Below, in pieces: positions 9,252 through 18,013 of a stretch of DNA of 64,000 nucleotides. Source of the stretch: JABDMD01 sp965203475. GTDB lineage: Bacteria; Pseudomonadota; Gammaproteobacteria; UBA4575. The translations under genes and the position numbers were made by a program. The stretch covers positions 930,001 through 994,000 of the forward strand of contig OZ241890.1 in the NCBI GenBank assembly GCA_965203475.1, in the 5' to 3' direction. Numbering within the stretch: the stretch's first letter is position 1; each line of letters opens with the position of its first letter. The notes under the pieces were generated by a model that saw only the letters and a program-made list of their open reading frames with translations, was not told the DNA's origin and searched no databases.

Positions 9252-9633
9252 CCGCTCTACCTTTCCCCTCAAGTGTCCCCCAACTCATTAACGATATTCC
9301 TACTTCTCCATATCGTACTAATATTACTGCATCAGCCCCTAACTCTGCAGCTTTTAATCTTAATTTTTCTTCTACCATTTCAGGAGTAGGATCTTTGTTA
9401 AATATAGTAGTCTTTCGAACAGTCGCAGAAATATCTCCTAGTATTTTGTATTTCTTATTTGAGATATCTTCAGCTGTTACAAAAATTGAATCGGGAGACT
9501 TAATTTCTTTAGCTGATTCAGTAGCAGTTTCAGAATCTACAGAATTCTCAACATTCTTTACTTTAGATGTACTCCAAGTGCTACTACAACTACTAAGAAT
9601 AACGATTAAAAAACTTATAGATACTAAACGCAT
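9235..9633 (-). CDS. Small lipoprotein with YbjQ-like C-terminal part
   Basis: A 132-residue predicted lipoprotein: MRLVSISFLIVILSSC gives a lipobox at Cys16. After a Ser/Glu-rich linker, residues about 60-130 (KYKILGDISATV, then LRLKAAELGADAVILVRYGE) resemble small beta-alpha lipoprotein domains of the YbjQ/DUF4156 kind, with the typical 'AAxLGADAVI' helix-strand. The match is by pattern only. GAGAGG lies 6 bases before the ATG. It is first of a two-gene unit with the lipoprotein at 8856, whose start overlaps this stop. The function is unknown. Confidence 0.7.
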   Translation of the reverse strand: MRLVSISFLIVILSSCSSTWSTSKVKNVENSVDSETATESAKEIKSPDSIFVTAEDISNKKYKILGDISATVRKTTIFNKDPTPEMVEEKLRLKAAELGADAVILVRYGEVGISLMSWGTLEGKGRAVEYIE

Positions 9634-9946
9634 AATCTACCTCTCGTGAAATTAATAAAGATTTTCCGGGATCATCAGGACAATTCACAACCAACCTTTT
9701 TCAAATAGTTTGAGATTATATAACTTGCAATATTAGCTTGGCTATTGAATCAAGATTCAATAGATATAAATTACTTATACCTAGAGCTATATACAGAGTC
9801 GACATCTTGAATGGATACTACTACTGATAAAGTTACACAAAAACCCGTTAATAAGAAAACAATATAATTATAAGCTGACATATCATTAGAGCTATCAATA
9901 ACAGGTTGGATCACTCACTTTGCTTAGTGTTCCTAATGCTGACACG
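9634..9946. other. Intergenic region between divergent genes
   Basis: About 310 bases, strongly AT-rich, that must hold the promoters of the minus-strand lipoprotein pair and the plus-strand NERD gene. I see no clear -35/-10 pair, hairpin or repeat. A 36-codon minus-strand frame (9771-9881) lacks a ribosome site and is not called. Confidence 0.4.
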
Positions 9947-10525
9947 ATGGCGATTATAAATACGGTTACAAATTCTGAGTGGTTTAAAGGTAACGCTGGC
10001 GAAGAGATTGTTAAAGCAACTACTGAAAATTCGCTTGATAATAAAATCTACCGCATTCTCAATGACGTGACTATTTCTGCAAGAAATGGTACTACTCAGA
10101 TCGATCATATTCTAATTTCTAAATATGGTGTATTTGTAATTGAAACGAAACATTTGAAGGGTTTGATATTTGGTAATCAATATCAAAAGAATTGGACACA
10201 AGTAATTTATAAAAACAAAATTCAAATTCCAAACCCAATTCATCAAAACTATGGACATGTGAAAAATCTACAGTCAATAATTAAACTTAATGATGATCAA
10301 ATTCATTCAATAGTAGTTTTCACAGGTGAAAGTGAATTAAGAACTAAGATGCCTAAGAATGTTGTTACATCCAGTGGCTACATAGAGTTTGTTAGGTCAA
10401 AAACTATTGAAGTATTTAGTGACTCTAAAGTATCAGCATTAATTAGCAAAATAGAATCAGAAAGATACAAACGATCGAGGATGAATAGGTCAACACATGA
10501 GTCGAATGTGAAAGTTAATCAATAG
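9947..10525 (+). CDS. NERD-domain (nuclease-related) protein
   Basis: A 192-residue protein whose N-terminal two thirds is a NERD domain, a restriction-endonuclease-like fold often found in DNA-processing or defence proteins. Visible motifs are KGNAGEEIV near the N-terminus (helix with conserved Glu), then TQIDHILISKYGVFVIETKH, where the Asp and the E-x-K form the usual metal-binding D...ExK core. The C-terminal tail is basic (ERYKRSRMNRS). The start is uncertain: ATG 9947 is used, TTG 9920 would add nine residues, and neither has a good ribosome site. It is the only plus-strand gene in this accessory block and stands alone. Nuclease activity is inferred from the intact motif. Confidence 0.8.
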   Translation: MAIINTVTNSEWFKGNAGEEIVKATTENSLDNKIYRILNDVTISARNGTTQIDHILISKYGVFVIETKHLKGLIFGNQYQKNWTQVIYKNKIQIPNPIHQNYGHVKNLQSIIKLNDDQIHSIVVFTGESELRTKMPKNVVTSSGYIEFVRSKTIEVFSDSKVSALISKIESERYKRSRMNRSTHESNVKVNQ

Positions 10526-10530
10526 CAGCT

Positions 10531-10571
10531 GGTAGCCAATACTTGGATATAGAAATAAGGTTCGTGCTACC
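10531..10571. repeat. 41-nt repeat with GGTAGC/GCTACC ends, copy 2
   Basis: The best-formed copy: CTGGTAGC (10529-10536) pairs with GCTACCAG (10566-10573). It lies 3 bases after the NERD stop and 56 bases beyond the Fic stop, between convergent genes. It shares an ACTTGGAT segment with the copy at 12386. Confidence 0.7.
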
Positions 10572-10627
10572 AGTGTTTGGAGCTGACATACATAACCAGA
10601 TCAGTATTACCATTTAGCATTATAGGA

Positions 10628-12022
10628 TTATTTCCAGGTTTTCTTCCATTCTTCATATTCAGAAGGCCTGATTTGGAATCTTGCAATGTTTCCCTCATGT
10701 AAGTTCATCAATTCAGTTTCTACAACTTCAATAAATCTCTTATGATCATTTTCAGGTAATTTAGAAAATGACACTTTTTTTATTTGTTCTATAGCTGATT
10801 TCTTATCCATAGATTTGCGGATAATTTCTGAAATCACATCAATAATATTTTGACGATTTCTCAATCTAAATTGATCAGGTTCGCCTAATGATTTTTGCAC
10901 TGCAGAATATTTTTTGCATGAGCGCTCATATGCCCATATAAATACATCACGTAACAGATCGATTTTGTTTAGCTCATAAATTCCAAGTACTCCGTCAACA
11001 TATGCACGTTCAGGGACATCAATAAATGATAGCGGACATAGATTTTGTTTTATTAGAGATATATTTGCGGATAGACGAGAAACACGCTTATTTACATCTT
11101 CAAATGGCTGTAAGTATGGAATTTGTACCATTGCAAAAAAAGCCTGTTCAAATGGATCAATTATTTTAGATGCTTTTTCCAGTATGTTTAAAAAGCATTC
11201 TTCAATTTTTTGAGGAACATCTAGTGGATGAAATACTGAACCGTGCACTCCCACTGACCGCTTACGCAGTCTTCCACAAGCTTGCGGATCTCCAAGCAAG
11301 TTATCAGATAGTAATGCATGTAAGTTGCATATTGTGTAACGATTAAACTCAATTTCTGCTGCTTGATCAACCAAAAGCTCAATAGCAGCTTTATGGTTCA
11401 AAATCATTTGAGCTTCTTGTGCGTCTTTTCCTTCTACGCCTTCACCTAGTTCGAGCAACCTCTCAGTTTCAAGTAATGAATATGTATTCCCCTCTAAACG
11501 ACTCGAATTCCATGATAAATCAATCAATAAGCGGTTAATTATCTGTTTCGCATAAGTACCGGCTGGTAGAAGATCATCTATCGGTTTCCCCATTTTTAAT
11601 AAGTCGTTTCGAGTATTTTTTGAGAGATAAAATGATTTGTTTGGTTCGTATGCTTCAAGAAACTTCAGTTCATAACCTACAGGTTGACGTTTGTGTAAAG
11701 GTTGTTGCACATTTGCTTTTATCTTTTTTGCGTCATCCGATATTGGAATATACAGTTCATCATGTGCAGTTAAGTCTACCCCCCTCAGATCTAAACCAAC
11801 TGAACCACTTATTGACGGTAAATAGTAGCGACTACCTCTTTTCTCTCCTTTCCGTTTTAATTTTTCTTGATTTACAAGAAACGCCAATCGTCTTTGCAAA
11901 GTCCTTCTTTTGAAGTCAATTCCAAGAGTGTTATTCAGAGCATCTATCGTTATACCTTCAGGGAATTTCCCTACAACTTTTAAAATTGCATCGAGCTCCT
12001 CTTGTGGTATGTTTCTTGGCAT
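10628..12022 (-). CDS. HTH-Fic family protein with altered Fic motif
   Basis: A 464-residue protein. Residues about 5-70 are a winged helix-turn-helix (IDALNNTLGI, then RTLQRRLAFLV) for DNA binding. Residues about 165-400 are a Fic domain. An N-terminal inhibitory-type motif SSRLEGN lies at 173-179. The catalytic motif, normally HPFxDGNGR, reads QPFEDVNKRVSR at 305-316: the His is Gln and the GNGR is VNKR. I recall this as a recurring subfamily, so it is not a random mutation, but classical AMP transfer is unlikely. AGAGGA precedes the ATG by 6 bases. Directly upstream are three spaced operator-like repeats, suggesting autoregulation through the HTH. Confidence 0.88.
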   Translation of the reverse strand: MPRNIPQEELDAILKVVGKFPEGITIDALNNTLGIDFKRRTLQRRLAFLVNQEKLKRKGEKRGSRYYLPSISGSVGLDLRGVDLTAHDELYIPISDDAKKIKANVQQPLHKRQPVGYELKFLEAYEPNKSFYLSKNTRNDLLKMGKPIDDLLPAGTYAKQIINRLLIDLSWNSSRLEGNTYSLLETERLLELGEGVEGKDAQEAQMILNHKAAIELLVDQAAEIEFNRYTICNLHALLSDNLLGDPQACGRLRKRSVGVHGSVFHPLDVPQKIEECFLNILEKASKIIDPFEQAFFAMVQIPYLQPFEDVNKRVSRLSANISLIKQNLCPLSFIDVPERAYVDGVLGIYELNKIDLLRDVFIWAYERSCKKYSAVQKSLGEPDQFRLRNRQNIIDVISEIIRKSMDKKSAIEQIKKVSFSKLPENDHKRFIEVVETELMNLHEGNIARFQIRPSEYEEWKKTWK

Positions 12023-12034
12023 ATTTATTCCTCT

Positions 12035-12140
12035 TGGCGCATATCCTGTTATTGCGCCACTAAAAAGTAGTATTATGGCGCATATCTTGCTATTGCGCCA
12101 CTAAAAGTGGTATTATGGCGCATAAACTTGGATAGCGTCA
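12035..12140. promoter_or_regulatory. Three spaced 25-bp inverted repeats upstream of the Fic gene
   Basis: Sites at 12035-12059, 12076-12100 and 12116-12140, spaced 41 and 40 bp. Each is 25 bp: TGGCGCA, 11-bp centre, TGCGCCA. The first two are perfect in the arms; the third has two mismatches in its right arm (AGCGTCA). Between them the minus strand carries CATAAT, a possible -10 (12072-12077 and 12112-12117). The first site abuts the ribosome site of the Fic gene, so a bound protein would block expression. The HTH-Fic protein itself is the obvious candidate ligand; that is inference. Confidence 0.7.
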
Positions 12141-12762
12141 TCAAAAAGATCCATAGGTGAATACGCAGATATAGCAGCTGCAGGAACATGAATAGCGGGC
12201 ATTGCCATACAACACTTGCAGCACTGAGAAAAGCTACTCGAGAGTCCATCAAAAATTTAAAAAATATTAAAAATTTTCTGGAATTGGGACCTATTAAGTC
12301 TAGATTACGAAATCGTTTATTGCTCTGAGGGTGTCTTTCTATTTAGAAAAGAATGCTTATTAATTTTTTGATTTTTGATAAAGAAGGTAACAACAACTTG
12401 GATTAAGAAGTTAGTTTTATACTACCAAATTTATAACTAGCCTAGCTCATGCAACAAGATACCTGCAGCCATTTCAATGATAGCTTACGGCTAGTGGTGT
12501 GAGTACAAGATGTACTCAGGATCATTCGTAGGCATTGTAAAAGAAAAGATTAATCTGTTCGAATCGGCAGAAAATTGCTCCTGCATTTTCTGCACTTCCC
12601 ACTTCCATGTAGATCGTCCATGATCCGACTCATATTCGTACTTCCCTGTACTCACAGTCGCTCCGACTTCCAGGGCTACTCAATTTCTATATTCTGATGC
12701 TTAGTTTAATTAAATGTGAGAACACACTCGGCACTTGCGTATCTTGCACATCGTCCATGCAC
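12141..12762. other. Long intergenic stretch with repeat debris
   Basis: No gene is supported. It holds the 41-nt repeat (12386-12426), a 9-bp-arm inverted repeat GCAGAAAAT...ATTTTCTGC (12567-12593), and a segment with the phrases ATCGTCCATG and CTTCCAGGGC (about 12610-12680) that recur, degenerate, at 12745-12775, running into the end of the next gene. It looks like decayed intergenic repeat sequence. Confidence 0.45.
12386..12426. repeat. 41-nt repeat, copy 3
   Basis: Starts GGTAACAACAACTTGGAT and ends TTTATACTACC. Same length as the copies at 8768 and 10531; right end CTACC kept, left end GGTAA instead of GGTAG. Confidence 0.55.
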
Positions 12763-13230
12763 TCACTTCCAAGGGCCTCTTAATGATATATCTGTTTCCC
12801 CTGAGGATGTAAGTTTCATCTCTATAGTATAAGCTACATCTTTGCCATCGGTTCTATGTATTACCCATGTTTCAGTAACAGATGTCTCGTCCTGTTTTAA
12901 TAAACGTGTCTCAATTAATTTTCCATCCTTCATGCTATCGTTAGATTCTGATTGATTGATCAGTGCCATGATATCTTGTTTTAGTTTAGCATCCGCAACC
13001 GTTGGAATGGCGCTACCAATTAAGTATCTTTGTATTGATTCAGTACCTCCTCCCAAATCTTTATGCTCCCATCTATACGGGGAGCCATCTTGTTCTAATT
13101 TTACGTTTAAGTTATTCACTGTACTTCTCATAGAAGTAGAACAACTTACAACTAAACTAATTGCAATGGATATAAATAGCAGTAAATTTAAATTTTTAAT
13201 AGTTAGCTTCAGCAATTTTACCTTCGACAT
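12763..13230 (-). CDS. Lipoprotein of unknown function
   Basis: A 155-residue predicted lipoprotein with a hydrophobic signal LNLLLFISIAISLVVSC and lipobox Cys30. The mature part (about 35-155) has alternating strands, with WEHKDLGGGTESIQRYL and a C-terminal VAYTIEMKLTSSGETDISL, suggesting a small beta-rich periplasmic domain. The family is not recognised. It overlaps the upstream Kazal-type gene by 13 bases and is the last gene of the GGDEF-EAL, Kazal, lipoprotein run, so it is probably co-expressed with them. Confidence 0.65.
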   Translation of the reverse strand: MSKVKLLKLTIKNLNLLLFISIAISLVVSCSTSMRSTVNNLNVKLEQDGSPYRWEHKDLGGGTESIQRYLIGSAIPTVADAKLKQDIMALINQSESNDSMKDGKLIETRLLKQDETSVTETWVIHRTDGKDVAYTIEMKLTSSGETDISLRGPWK

Positions 13231-13469
13231 TCTTCATCTACGTACCCAAATACATCTTTATCTGCACAAGCGCTACATCCATTCGAATAGGTTTTCATAA
13301 TTGAACCTTTTTCATTCATTCCGCAAACGGGCCTATAGTCCATAGTACAAACTACCGGGCGTGGATCTTCACAAATTTTATCTAACTCAATCGAGTTGCT
13401 TTGATCAGTATCACAGCTCAATAAGGTAGTCACTGAAAATATAAATACAATTAAATTTGCAGGCCGCAT
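13218..13469 (-). CDS. Kazal-type protease-inhibitor lipoprotein
   Basis: An 83-residue protein: signal MRPANLIVFIFSVTTLLSC with lipobox Cys19, then a small Cys-rich domain. The order CEDPRPVVC, DYRPVCG, KTYSNGCSAC and EEC matches the Kazal/follistatin-like serine protease inhibitor fold (C...PVCG...TYxNxC...C). Such domains inhibit serine proteases; in bacteria the target is usually unknown. The ATG lies 4 bases after the stop of the GGDEF-EAL gene, and its end overlaps the next lipoprotein gene, so this is an operon. A role at the cell surface against external proteases is inference. Confidence 0.8.
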   Translation of the reverse strand: MRPANLIVFIFSVTTLLSCDTDQSNSIELDKICEDPRPVVCTMDYRPVCGMNEKGSIMKTYSNGCSACADKDVFGYVDEECRR

Positions 13470-13473
13470 AAAG

Positions 13474-15081
13474 CTAATTGTTGTTTGGCTTTATATATTC
13501 TTCAATTTCAGATTCTGTTACCGCCTGCATAAAATGAAATCCTTGCCCAAAATCGATTCCATTTTGATTGGCAACATCGAGAATTTCTTTATTTTCAATT
13601 CCTTCTGCGGTCGTACTAATTCCTAATTGTTGTGCAATTTCTTTTGCGTGCCGAATAATGGTTTGACTCTCCTTATCTGATGCAGCATTCACCATAAAGG
13701 ATTGATCAATTTTTAAATCATCAAAAGGTAGTTTTTTCAAATACTCAAGTGATGCATGCTTGGTTCCATAATCATCCAAACTAAACCGTACACCTGCCTT
13801 TTTATAGTCTTGCATGGCGTCAACAATAATACGTTCATTTTCTATGATGGAAGTTTCTGTTAGCTCAATTTTTATTCGACTTGCCACCCAGGGTTGATTT
13901 TTGGTATAGGTTTTCAACTCTTGTTGAAATTCTTTATTAATAAACCCTTTCGCAGCAATATTCATGGCAATAGGCAAATCAATTGATTTCTCTTTCCAGT
14001 CACTTAGTAATAAGACTATTTTCTTCAACAACCATAAATTGATTTCGTAAATGAGCCCTGCACGCTCTGCATAAGGAATAAAATGACGTGGATCAAGCAT
14101 GCCATAATTGGGGTGCTGCCAACGAATAAGCGCCTCTACTGAAGAAATATTTAAATCTTTAAGGTTATATTGTGGTTGAAATAATATTTTTAGTTGTTCC
14201 GTTTGAATTGCACGATGCAACATTCCAATAATTTGAATGTCTTCTGCATGATCGTTTTGTAATTCATGATCGTATAGGAGCACAGTGGCGCCTTGATTTT
14301 CAGCGGATAGCATTGCATTTCTAGCTTTTTCGATAAGCTCTAGTCCACTCTTAGCATGTTTTGGATACATGGCAACACCTACTGATACACCTACGTCAGT
14401 GGGCTTGCCTTCTACTGCAAGCGGCTCTTCAATAGCTTTAATAATGTTGTTGGCAATGGTATGAATATGCCCTTGCGCAACGACTGGATTAATTAATACC
14501 GCGAATTCATCCCCGCCTAAGCGCGCGATAAGATCAGTATTTCTCAATGTGCCCCGAATACGTTGTGAAATTTCTTGCAACATGACATCACCTGCAAAAT
14601 ATCCCAAGGTTTCATTAATTAATTTAAATCGATTTAAATCAATTAATAATAAAGCAACATCAGATTCATCGTATTCTGCATCACACAATACTGATTCAAG
14701 CTGTTGATTGAAGAAGGATAAATTAGGCAGTCCAGTAAGATCGTCATGTGTTGCAAAGTAGCGCTCTAACGCTTCAGCTTTATTTAGATCTACTGCAATA
14801 TTTTTTCCGGCTTGTGTAGCAAACCATAAACACAATGTAGCCAGTATAAAAATACAAACCGTAATAAATTGTGTGGCTTCTAAGGGCTGTGTAAATGTTT
14901 TAACAAAAAGATAAATAGATACAAAAATTAATGCACATGAAACAATGATTAACCACGATAAATTATGGTTAGTGGGCTGTAGCTTTTTTAGTTGTAGTAG
15001 CTGATAGGTAGAATAAGAAAGCAGACCAATAGAAATGACAATCACAGTTGACAGAAATAAAAATAGCCAACTGTCATACAT
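13474..15081 (-). CDS. Membrane GGDEF-EAL cyclic-di-GMP enzyme
   Basis: A 535-residue protein with three N-terminal membrane helices (about 5-30, 42-62, 68-90), a GGDEF domain with intact LGGDEF at 188-193, and an EAL domain with EALIR at 316-320. EAL residues look complete: Asn in MNIAAKGF, Glu in IELTE, Asp pair in LDDYGT (436-437), Lys in LKID, EGIE and a late QG. The loop after DDYGT reads KHASL rather than the usual GYSSL, so activity could be changed. Expected role: synthesis and/or breakdown of cyclic-di-GMP at the inner membrane. It follows fumC by 42 bases and precedes the Kazal lipoprotein by 4, so it may be transcribed with both. Confidence 0.92.
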   Translation of the reverse strand: MYDSWLFLFLSTVIVISIGLLSYSTYQLLQLKKLQPTNHNLSWLIIVSCALIFVSIYLFVKTFTQPLEATQFITVCIFILATLCLWFATQAGKNIAVDLNKAEALERYFATHDDLTGLPNLSFFNQQLESVLCDAEYDESDVALLLIDLNRFKLINETLGYFAGDVMLQEISQRIRGTLRNTDLIARLGGDEFAVLINPVVAQGHIHTIANNIIKAIEEPLAVEGKPTDVGVSVGVAMYPKHAKSGLELIEKARNAMLSAENQGATVLLYDHELQNDHAEDIQIIGMLHRAIQTEQLKILFQPQYNLKDLNISSVEALIRWQHPNYGMLDPRHFIPYAERAGLIYEINLWLLKKIVLLLSDWKEKSIDLPIAMNIAAKGFINKEFQQELKTYTKNQPWVASRIKIELTETSIIENERIIVDAMQDYKKAGVRFSLDDYGTKHASLEYLKKLPFDDLKIDQSFMVNAASDKESQTIIRHAKEIAQQLGISTTAEGIENKEILDVANQNGIDFGQGFHFMQAVTESEIEEYIKPNNN

Positions 15082-15123
15082 TATGATCTACCTATCAAAA
15101 CAGATTCACAAAAACCAACATCT

Positions 15124-16515
15124 TTAGGCCTCTTGGATACCACCTTTCGTAAGTTGTGCAGGATCCAGCAATTTTTTAATTTGATCTTCACTTAAATCCG
15201 TCATTTCTTTAGCAACATCTAAAATAGGTCGTCCCGAGGCATAGGCTGCTTTTGCAATGGCAGCACCTTTTTCGTATCCAATCACACGATTCATGGCCGT
15301 AACTAATATTGGATTTTTAGACAATGCTTCCTGCAAATTAGCTTCATTTACTGTAAAGCCAGCTATTGCCTTATCCGCAATTACTTCGCATGAATTAGAT
15401 AGTAATTCAATGCTTTGTAACAAATTAAAGGCGATAACTGGTAGCATTACATTGAGTTGAAAGCTGCTAGATGCACCAGCAATAGTAATGGTTGTGTCAT
15501 TACCGATTACTTGGGCACTAACCATCGCCACCGCTTCTGGAATAACTGGATTCACTTTCCCCGGCATAATGCTGCTTCCGGGTTGTAAAGCAGGTAAAGC
15601 AATTTCGCCCAGTCCTGCTAGAGGACCTGAATTCATCCAACGTAAATCATTTGAAATTTTCATTAAGCTCACTGCAAGTGCTTTGAGTTGCCCACTCATT
15701 TCAACCGCAGCATCTTGACTACTTAATCCTTCAAATTTATTTGATTTAGATTCAAACGAAAATTCAGTTAGCTGTGTAAGTTCTGATGCAACCAATTCAC
15801 CAAATTTTGCATCTGCATTAATACCACTACCTACAGCTGTACCACCCTGTGCAAGCAGACGTAAACGCTGTAATGCATCTTCAATACGGTTAGCTGCAAA
15901 CCTCACTTGTTGCGCCCAAGCATTAATTTCTTGACTCATGGTAACCGGCATAGCATCCATTAAATGCGTACGACCGGTTTTTACATACTTTTCACATTCA
16001 TCCGCTTTGTTTTTCAAGGTTGTTAACAAGTGATTCAAAGCTGGCATCAATTGCTCATTGATTTGCAAACAAGCACTGACATGAATAGCTGTGGGGATTA
16101 CATCATTCGAGCTTTGACTCATATTGACATGGTCGTTGGGATGCACGTCTATCTCGCCCGCTGAACTGGCTAAATGTGCAATTACTTCATTGGCATTCAT
16201 ATTAGTGCTAGTACCAGAACCTGTTTGAAAAATATCAATTGGAAAATGATCGTCATAATCGCCATTTGCCACTGTCATGGATGCTTGCTTGACCACCTTT
16301 TCAATTGCTTTATCCATTAAACCAAGCTGAGTATTAGCTCCAGCACAGGCGGCTTTGATTAGACCCAAGGCACGTATAAAGGATCTTGGCATTACAAGAT
16401 CGCTAATTGGGAAGTTTTCTACAGCTCTTTGAGTTTGCGCACCGTACAATGCATCTGCAGGCACTTTCAGTTCGCCCATGCTGTCTTTTTCAGTTCTAAA
16501 ATTCTTATCACTCAT
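15124..16515 (-). CDS. fumC: Class II fumarate hydratase
   Basis: A 463-residue fumarase C, the usual length for this homotetrameric, iron-independent enzyme that interconverts fumarate and L-malate in the cytoplasm. Family motifs seen are GSGTSTNMNANEV (near 103), HVNMSQSSNDVIPTA (near 133), the TGRTHLMDAMP segment (near 182) and the signature GSSIMPGKVNP (near 320). GAGAACG precedes the ATG. It is divergent from purB, a member of the same fumarase/aspartase superfamily, with 130 bases between them for both promoters. Confidence 0.97.
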   Translation of the reverse strand: MSDKNFRTEKDSMGELKVPADALYGAQTQRAVENFPISDLVMPRSFIRALGLIKAACAGANTQLGLMDKAIEKVVKQASMTVANGDYDDHFPIDIFQTGSGTSTNMNANEVIAHLASSAGEIDVHPNDHVNMSQSSNDVIPTAIHVSACLQINEQLMPALNHLLTTLKNKADECEKYVKTGRTHLMDAMPVTMSQEINAWAQQVRFAANRIEDALQRLRLLAQGGTAVGSGINADAKFGELVASELTQLTEFSFESKSNKFEGLSSQDAAVEMSGQLKALAVSLMKISNDLRWMNSGPLAGLGEIALPALQPGSSIMPGKVNPVIPEAVAMVSAQVIGNDTTITIAGASSSFQLNVMLPVIAFNLLQSIELLSNSCEVIADKAIAGFTVNEANLQEALSKNPILVTAMNRVIGYEKGAAIAKAAYASGRPILDVAKEMTDLSEDQIKKLLDPAQLTKGGIQEA

Positions 16516-16645
16516 TTTCGTTCTCGGTTTAAATTTGGGAATACAATTCAGTTATAGGTGGTTAAGTATTATTCAGCCCGATAATTTGGCGCTGTAGTAT
16601 AATCAGTAATTGTACCGCTTACTAATGGATTTAAGTGCTTAACTA

Positions 16646-18013
16646 ATGGCCTTTTCAGCTCTAACCGCCATCTCACCCATTGATGGGCGCTACGCATCCA
16701 AAGCTAAACCCATACAGCGTATCGCAAGTGAATTTGGGCTTATCCATTATCGAGTCATTGTTGAAATTGCCTGGTTGCAGCAACTCGCGGCCAATCCTTC
16801 CATTTCTGAGATTACACAATTATCCCAAGATGCGGGCCAATTTTTGATTGACGTCGTTGCTAATTTTTCAGAAGCCGATGCACAACGCATTAAAGAAATC
16901 GAAGCCACTACTAATCATGATGTCAAAGCCGTTGAATATTTTTTAAAAGAAAAATTTTCATTAAATAATGAATTAAATGAAATAAACGAATTCATTCATT
17001 TTGCATGCACATCAGAAGATATAAACAATATTGCCTATGCACTGATGTTACGTGATTTACGAAATAAAATTTGCATACCAAGTCTAGATAGCATTCTAAA
17101 TTCTTTACAAAGTTATGCTCACCAATATGCTGACTTGCCAATGCTGGCTCGAACACATGGTCAACCCGCATCACCCACCACATTAGGTAAGGAGTTTGCA
17201 AACGTGCATGCACGTGTAAGCAATCAATTTACTACATTCAAAAATGTGCGTTTGCTTGCAAAAATAAATGGTGCTGTGGGTAATTACAATGCACATGTTG
17301 TGACCTATCCAGACGTAGATTGGCAAAAATTATCTGAAAGAATGATTCAATCTCTAGGTTTAGAACTAAATTCTTATACTACTCAAATTGAGCCACATGA
17401 TTACATTGCAGAATATTGTGATGCCTTATGTCGAATCAATACCATACTCATTGATTTTTGTAGAGACGTTTGGGCATACATTTCCAATGACTACTTCAAA
17501 CAAAAAGTGATTAAAGGTGAGGTCGGTTCATCTACCATGCCGCATAAAGTAAATCCGATTGACTTTGAAAATGCTGAAGGAAATTTTGGTATTGCGAATG
17601 CGCTTCTGCATCACTTATCTTCGAAACTTCCAGTTTCTCGATGGCAACGTGATTTAAGTGATTCTACGGTGTTAAGAAATTTAGGTGTAGCAGTTGCGCA
17701 TTGTGAAGTCGCTTATCAAGCATTAATGAAAGGGTTGTCTAAGCTAGAAATAAACGAAGAACAAATTCAAAAAGATCTAGAAGATAATATTCAAGTATTA
17801 GCTGAGCCTATACAAACGGTGTTGCGTAAATACAAAGTAGCAGGCGCCTATGAACAACTTAAAGAGTTAACCCGTGGCCAAACCTTAATGAAAGACACCT
17901 TGCAAACTTTTATATTGTCATTGGAAATCCCAGAGCAAGAAAAAGAGAAACTGCTTAAATTGACCGCTGAAAATTATGTAGGTATTGCGCCTCAGTTAGC
18001 AAAAAACTGCTAA
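16646..18013 (+). CDS. purB: Adenylosuccinate lyase
   Basis: A 455-residue PurB of the gammaproteobacterial type. It acts twice in purine synthesis: SAICAR to AICAR plus fumarate, and adenylosuccinate to AMP plus fumarate. The start MAFSALTAISPIDGRY is typical. Catalytic segments are TNHDVKAVEYF (near 90), ARTHGQPASPTT (His near 172) and GSSTMPHKVNPIDFEN (flexible signature loop near 295). The ribosome site is weak. Its stop overlaps that of the convergent DUF4340 gene, leaving no room for a terminator between them. Confidence 0.97.
   Translation: MAFSALTAISPIDGRYASKAKPIQRIASEFGLIHYRVIVEIAWLQQLAANPSISEITQLSQDAGQFLIDVVANFSEADAQRIKEIEATTNHDVKAVEYFLKEKFSLNNELNEINEFIHFACTSEDINNIAYALMLRDLRNKICIPSLDSILNSLQSYAHQYADLPMLARTHGQPASPTTLGKEFANVHARVSNQFTTFKNVRLLAKINGAVGNYNAHVVTYPDVDWQKLSERMIQSLGLELNSYTTQIEPHDYIAEYCDALCRINTILIDFCRDVWAYISNDYFKQKVIKGEVGSSTMPHKVNPIDFENAEGNFGIANALLHHLSSKLPVSRWQRDLSDSTVLRNLGVAVAHCEVAYQALMKGLSKLEINEEQIQKDLEDNIQVLAEPIQTVLRKYKVAGAYEQLKELTRGQTLMKDTLQTFILSLEIPEQEKEKLLKLTAENYVGIAPQLAKNC

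Noticed and set aside
9101..9649. Plus-strand frame of 182 codons over the lipoprotein pair
   Set aside because: The minus strand encodes two proteins with lipoboxes and ribosome sites here; the plus frame has no recognisable domain and is a shadow.
9771..9881. Minus-strand 36-codon ORF with one hydrophobic helix
   Set aside because: No ribosome site and no repeat or operon context; cannot be separated from chance in AT-rich intergenic DNA.
12541..12762. Possible remnant gene between the Fic and lipoprotein genes
   Set aside because: No frame of useful length; the stretch is made of repeated phrases (ATCGTCCATG, CTTCCAGGGC) and an inverted repeat.
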